Shown here: positions 60,571 through 64,000 of the stretch, piece by piece
Numbering within the stretch: the stretch's first letter is position 1
Layout: the number at the start of each line of letters is the position of its first letter
Source: Capsicum annuum
Lineage: Eukaryota > Streptophyta > Magnoliopsida > Solanales > Solanaceae
Assembly (NCBI RefSeq): GCF_002878395.1
Contig: NC_061120.1
Location: forward strand, 95,776,583 to 95,840,582
Length of the DNA stretch: 64,000 nt
Direction: 5' to 3'
The notes under the pieces: generated by a model
Told to the model about the DNA's origin: nothing
What the model saw: the letters and a program-made list of their open reading frames with translations, nothing else
The model's database searches: none
Made by a program: the position numbers and the translations under genes

Positions 60571-61018
60571 CTAGCAAGTTTGTATAACCTTGCAAACTAA
60601 ATATTTCTTGTTATCCTCTACATGAGCAGCACTTCCTATATATAATCTACTAAGAGAGTTGGCCACCATATTAGCCTTACTTTGATGGTATAAGACACTC
60701 GTATCATAATCCTTCGATAACTCTAGCCATCTCCTATGATGAAGATATAGATCTTTCTGACTACGCACATGCTGAAGGCTCTTTTTGATGTTTGAACACA
60801 TTAACATGAATGCCATATAGGTAATTCCTCTAATTCTTTAAGGCAAAAAGAACTGATGCCAACTCAATGTTATGAGTCAGATAATTCTTTGAATGAGGCT
60901 TGAGCTGTCTAGTGGCATAAGCTATAACCTTTCTATTCTGTATCAACAAACAATCAAGTCCAACTTTTAAATTATCATAATAAACCACAAAACTATCTAA
61001 ACCCGCTAGTAGAGTCAA
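60571..61018 (-). pseudogene. pol: RNase H
   Basis: 60830-61018 reads [20 protein letters not shown] and [20 protein letters not shown]; the consensus YCDAS is YYDNL, with the first Asp kept. 60571-60816 gives DLYLHHRRWLELSKDYD and YHQSKANMVANSLSRL. Confidence 0.88.
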
Positions 61019-61129
61019 AACTAAAAAGGTGGTGACTCAAATCTTTAACTCCAATATAATATTCTTAAACAAATTGGACCATTTGAATTTTACTTTATTC
61101 TAAGTTAGTTTAGACATAGGATAAGAAAT

Positions 61130-61900
61130 GAATTAAAATACTTTAATAAACCATCTTTAGTAACTAGCTAAACCCAAGAAATTCCTATTTTTTTATAGAG
61201 AGATGGGTCTAGGCTAGTTCTTCGCTCATATGGTATTTTGAGGATCAACCTAAATACCTTCATTGGAAATGATATGACCTAGGAATGGTACTTAATTTAA
61301 CCTAAATTTACACTTTCTAAACTTAGTGAATAAATGGTGATCTTTCACAGTCTACGATATAATCTTTAAATGGTCTACATATTCATCCTCACTCTTAGAA
61401 TAAATGAGGATGTAATTTATAAAGATAATGATGAACATGTCTAAGTACTTATTAAATACCCTATTCATCAAGTCCATCAAATTTTCAAGGAATTTGTTAG
61501 TCCACAAAACATAATAATAAATTCAAAGTGACCATATCGAGTTTTGAAGACAGTCTTCAAAACGTCATACTCTCTGACTCTGAGCTTATAAGAAATGGGT
61601 TTAAGGTTTATCTTAGAGAAACAATAGGAACTCGGAAGTTGGTCAAAAAAGTCATTAATATTTGGGATAGGATACCTATTCTTGACGGTTACTTTGTTCA
61701 ACTAATTGTAGTCGGTGCACATTCTAAGAGAACCATATTTCTTGCACATAAAAAGAGTTGGAGCACCTCAAGGAGATATATTGGGCCTGATGAAACCCTT
61801 GTCTATGAGTTCTTTCAATTTTTCCTTCAACTCTTTAAGCTCAGTTAGAACCATCCTGTAGCGTTTCTGGAAAGATATCTATTTTAAAGTTAATTTCTTG
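61130..61900 (-). pseudogene. pol: Reverse transcriptase with destroyed active site
   Basis: Open stretch 61477-61701: VKNRYPIPNINDFFDQL, then YKLRVREYDVLKTVFKTRYG and FEFIIMFCGLT. Downstream the catalytic box FIDDILVYS is read as FINYILIYS (about 61403-61440), so both catalytic Asp after the Ile are lost. The copy is dead independent of its stops. Confidence 0.88.
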
Positions 61901-62226
61901 CTCGAGAGGAACTCCGAGGAGACCTTAACACTTACTACTAGAACTGAATCAAGAGTTTGGGTTTCGAACTTTGAATCCTTAACCCAAACAAGATGATAGA
62001 TTCACCCATTGTATATTATCTTTTTGGCCTTAAGTTAAGAGACAAACCAACCTATAGTCATTGAGGTACTACCCTTCCACTCTAAGATTGGCGAATTTGA
62101 AAACTGAAACTAAATAATTTATTTCTATAATAAACTAACACATAACAAGAGTAGATCTAATCCATGACAAGAATAACACCAAAATCTATACATGTGTAAT
62201 TCTATAAGGTCAACTAAGGTGAATTT

Positions 62227-62460
62227 TTAGAAAGCAATGATTGGGTAATTTCTATATAGCCATCTAGCTATTATTGAACTATCGAGAAGAGTAGAGATTC
62301 TAAAAGGTTTTGAGAGGATTTTGGGGCTGACACCAAATTCTACTAATATATAAAGAGTCATAAAGGTAAGTGTTTTTTCAAGATCTAACATTGCATAAAC
62401 ATGAATATGAAAGACTTGTAAAACCCTTCTAATCCTATTGAGTCGGAAAGTCATAAAACC
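62227..62460 (-). pseudogene. Aspartic protease, N-terminal half
   Basis: 75 codons: VLQVFHIHVYAMLDLEKTLT, then FMTLYILVEFGV and PFRISTLLDSSIIARWLY. The Asp of the active site is present, the Gly is not (DLEK for DPGA). Similar to 24161-24470. Confidence 0.85.
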
Positions 62461-62519
62461 TATTTGACACTATCCTCTAGCTGCACTAGATGAGGCACCA
62501 TGTTGAGTTGGCCGAATTT

Positions 62520-63636
62520 TAGAGCTGCTAAAGAGTTAGACTGACTTTAGTGATGAACATTCCTATTCTCTATGAAGCAACTAGATATTCCCACAATCTG
62601 TGGCCTAGCATGCCATACCCAAAACAAACATCATTATCGAACATACACTTTTCTTTATGGTTATTATAAAATTTCTTGTAAATGGAGTTAGTTCAAATAC
62701 AATTCACACTATTCTAAGACTTAAAGCCTGGTTCTCTATCATAATTAACTTACCAGAACTTGGGCGCTGGAGCACTAACCAAAAATAGTCCTAGAGCTGA
62801 AGGTTTCTGGGAGAACTGAGAATGATTACCTCTATCTGACCTATTCTAAGAGAAATTAAAGATACCTATTCTAACCCTCTTACTCTCTATTTGATTCTCC
62901 TTGGTTTTCTCTTTATCAATCTGTTAAGCATAGGCCATCAAGATGGAGATATCCATATTCTTACAAAATGTAGTAGTTCTACACTCCAGACCACATCCTG
63001 AAAAACACCTTACATGAACTTGCTTATTCAAGCCATAGAATCAGCAACCATAGCCAAAGAATATTTTTTCAATTGTGTAAACTTAAGATAATACTCCTTC
63101 ACTCTCATGTTACCTTGCTTTAGATTTATGAATTATTGAAACTTGGATTCCATTAACTCAAGTAGGAAGAACATCTCCAAAAATGCAGCAACAAACTCTT
63201 CCCACTCTATAGGTCGTGTATTGCACCTCTATCATCCTTCATTAATTTTATCAGGTATGAACCACTCTTTGCAACTGATTAGTATTCAAGTCCACACTTT
63301 ATATTAGAGTGACACTCATAAAATCATTAACCTTTTGAATACTATCGAAGAACTCATATGGATCCTCTTAAGATAGAGCTAAATAATACCAAATGATCTA
63401 TCTGAGTGAATTCTCTAACTCTAGCTGCTATCATATTCACTACTGGGTTGGATGGTGCAAGCACTTTTTATTTATCTAGGGTTATCATCTATTGGGATAA
63501 CATTGTAAAAGTAGCCTAAAATTTGGCATAAGAGACTTTGTCAATCAGAAGGTTTGCTGCACCTGGTGGTAGCGCTTGCTGGTTCAATTATTATTGCCCT
63601 TTTAGTCCTCCTTTTGTTAGTTCTATTGGGAGGCAT
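62520..63636 (-). pseudogene. gag: Gag
   Basis: Start at the minus-strand ATG 63634-63636 (MPPNRTNKR). The knuckle CFGYGMLGHRLWEY lies at 62590-62632 with two Cys replaced. Gag core words are readable near 63040-63180 but interrupted by stops. Confidence 0.75.
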
Positions 63637-63835
63637 ATTTAGTAAATATTTATAGGATGAGCTGGAATAAGGTTAAATTGAGTTCACACTCAATCACATG
63701 ATATAAAATAAAACAAGTGAAACTTTTTCTAAAATGTTTTGATAACCTCTCACTCTTAAGTGTGTTGCACTTTTGCACCCATGAATAAGACTTCACTTAA
63801 CACAAATTTCAGACACCCTAGGACACTTTAAAATT

Positions 63836-63853
63836 TATTATATAATGCCAAGT
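63836..63853 (-). other. Primer-binding site, strongly decayed
   Basis: Plus strand ttattatataatgccaag takes the place of ggctctgataccaag at 25889. Only the outer bases agree. Confidence 0.5.
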
Positions 63854-63854
63854 T

Positions 63855-64000
63855 TTTCACAGCCTGGGACTACCCCTATTCATAACACAATTCTTTGAGT
63901 CACAAGCGACCTCAAGCTAACTCATGGCCTGAAATAGCACTAAGAATACTATATAAAACTGATTAAAACATTGTGGAGACTAAACTTAAATTCATATATA
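63855..64000 (-). repeat. 5' LTR, cut by the window end
   Basis: Starts ttcacagcctgggactac and shares words with 59221-59400. The rest lies outside the window. Confidence 0.75.

Larger units (their letters stand above)
59221..64000 (-). mobile_element. Decayed Ty3/Gypsy element, runs past the window end
   Basis: On the minus strand: 5' LTR start (63855-64000, cut by the window), primer site, gag, protease, reverse transcriptase, RNase H, integrase and a fragment of the 3' LTR (59221-59400). The two LTR parts share the words gagtcacaag, gacct-aagctaac and catggcct. The integrase C-terminus runs almost directly into the LTR fragment, so about 2 kb, including any chromodomain and most of the LTR, is lost. 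Stops are frequent. Confidence 0.85.

Overview
The window reads as gene-poor plant pericentromeric or heterochromatic DNA, very probably from a eudicot of the nightshade type (tomato, potato, pepper). That placement is an inference from the look of the retrotransposon families (Sirevirus-type Copia, Athila and Tekay-type Ty3/Gypsy, long 2.3-2.9 kb LTRs), not from any host gene. I found no intact protein-coding host gene, no tRNA or rRNA gene and no CRISPR array. All long protein similarities belong to decayed mobile elements, broken by stop codons and frameshifts.

Layout. 1-3023: an assembly gap flanked by a duplicated 325-base segment, then a long Gypsy LTR. 3615-9973: a Sirevirus-like Copia element (+) with both LTRs, gag and an extra third ORF, but no pol. 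11234-32140: a second copy of the same family (+), split by an Athila-type Gypsy element (-, 12447-29891), which is itself split by a Tekay-type chromovirus (-, 18553-28236) with a perfect TCCAT target-site duplication. 33235-37300: a T-rich tract, a 112-bp tandem satellite array with a five-monomer higher-order repeat, and an A-rich tract, arranged like a foldback structure. 39090-44080: a decayed chromovirus (-). 44330-46060: possible remnants of a broken host gene interrupted by a Copia LTR. 47013-47847: a PIF/Harbinger-like element with TTA target duplication. 47888-58764: a LINE (-) split by a probable solo LTR (48090-50319) and a gag-only Tekay-like element (+, 50329-58240). 59221-64000: another decayed Gypsy element (-) running off the window end.

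The parts do not form a host pathway. They record successive insertions: LINE, then LTR elements within it; Copia, then Athila, then Tekay. Many elements have lost pol while keeping gag, so they could only have moved, if at all, with enzymes from intact relatives. The least explained feature is the hairpin-rich satellite at 33870-36128. I see no convincing new enzymatic or defence system.
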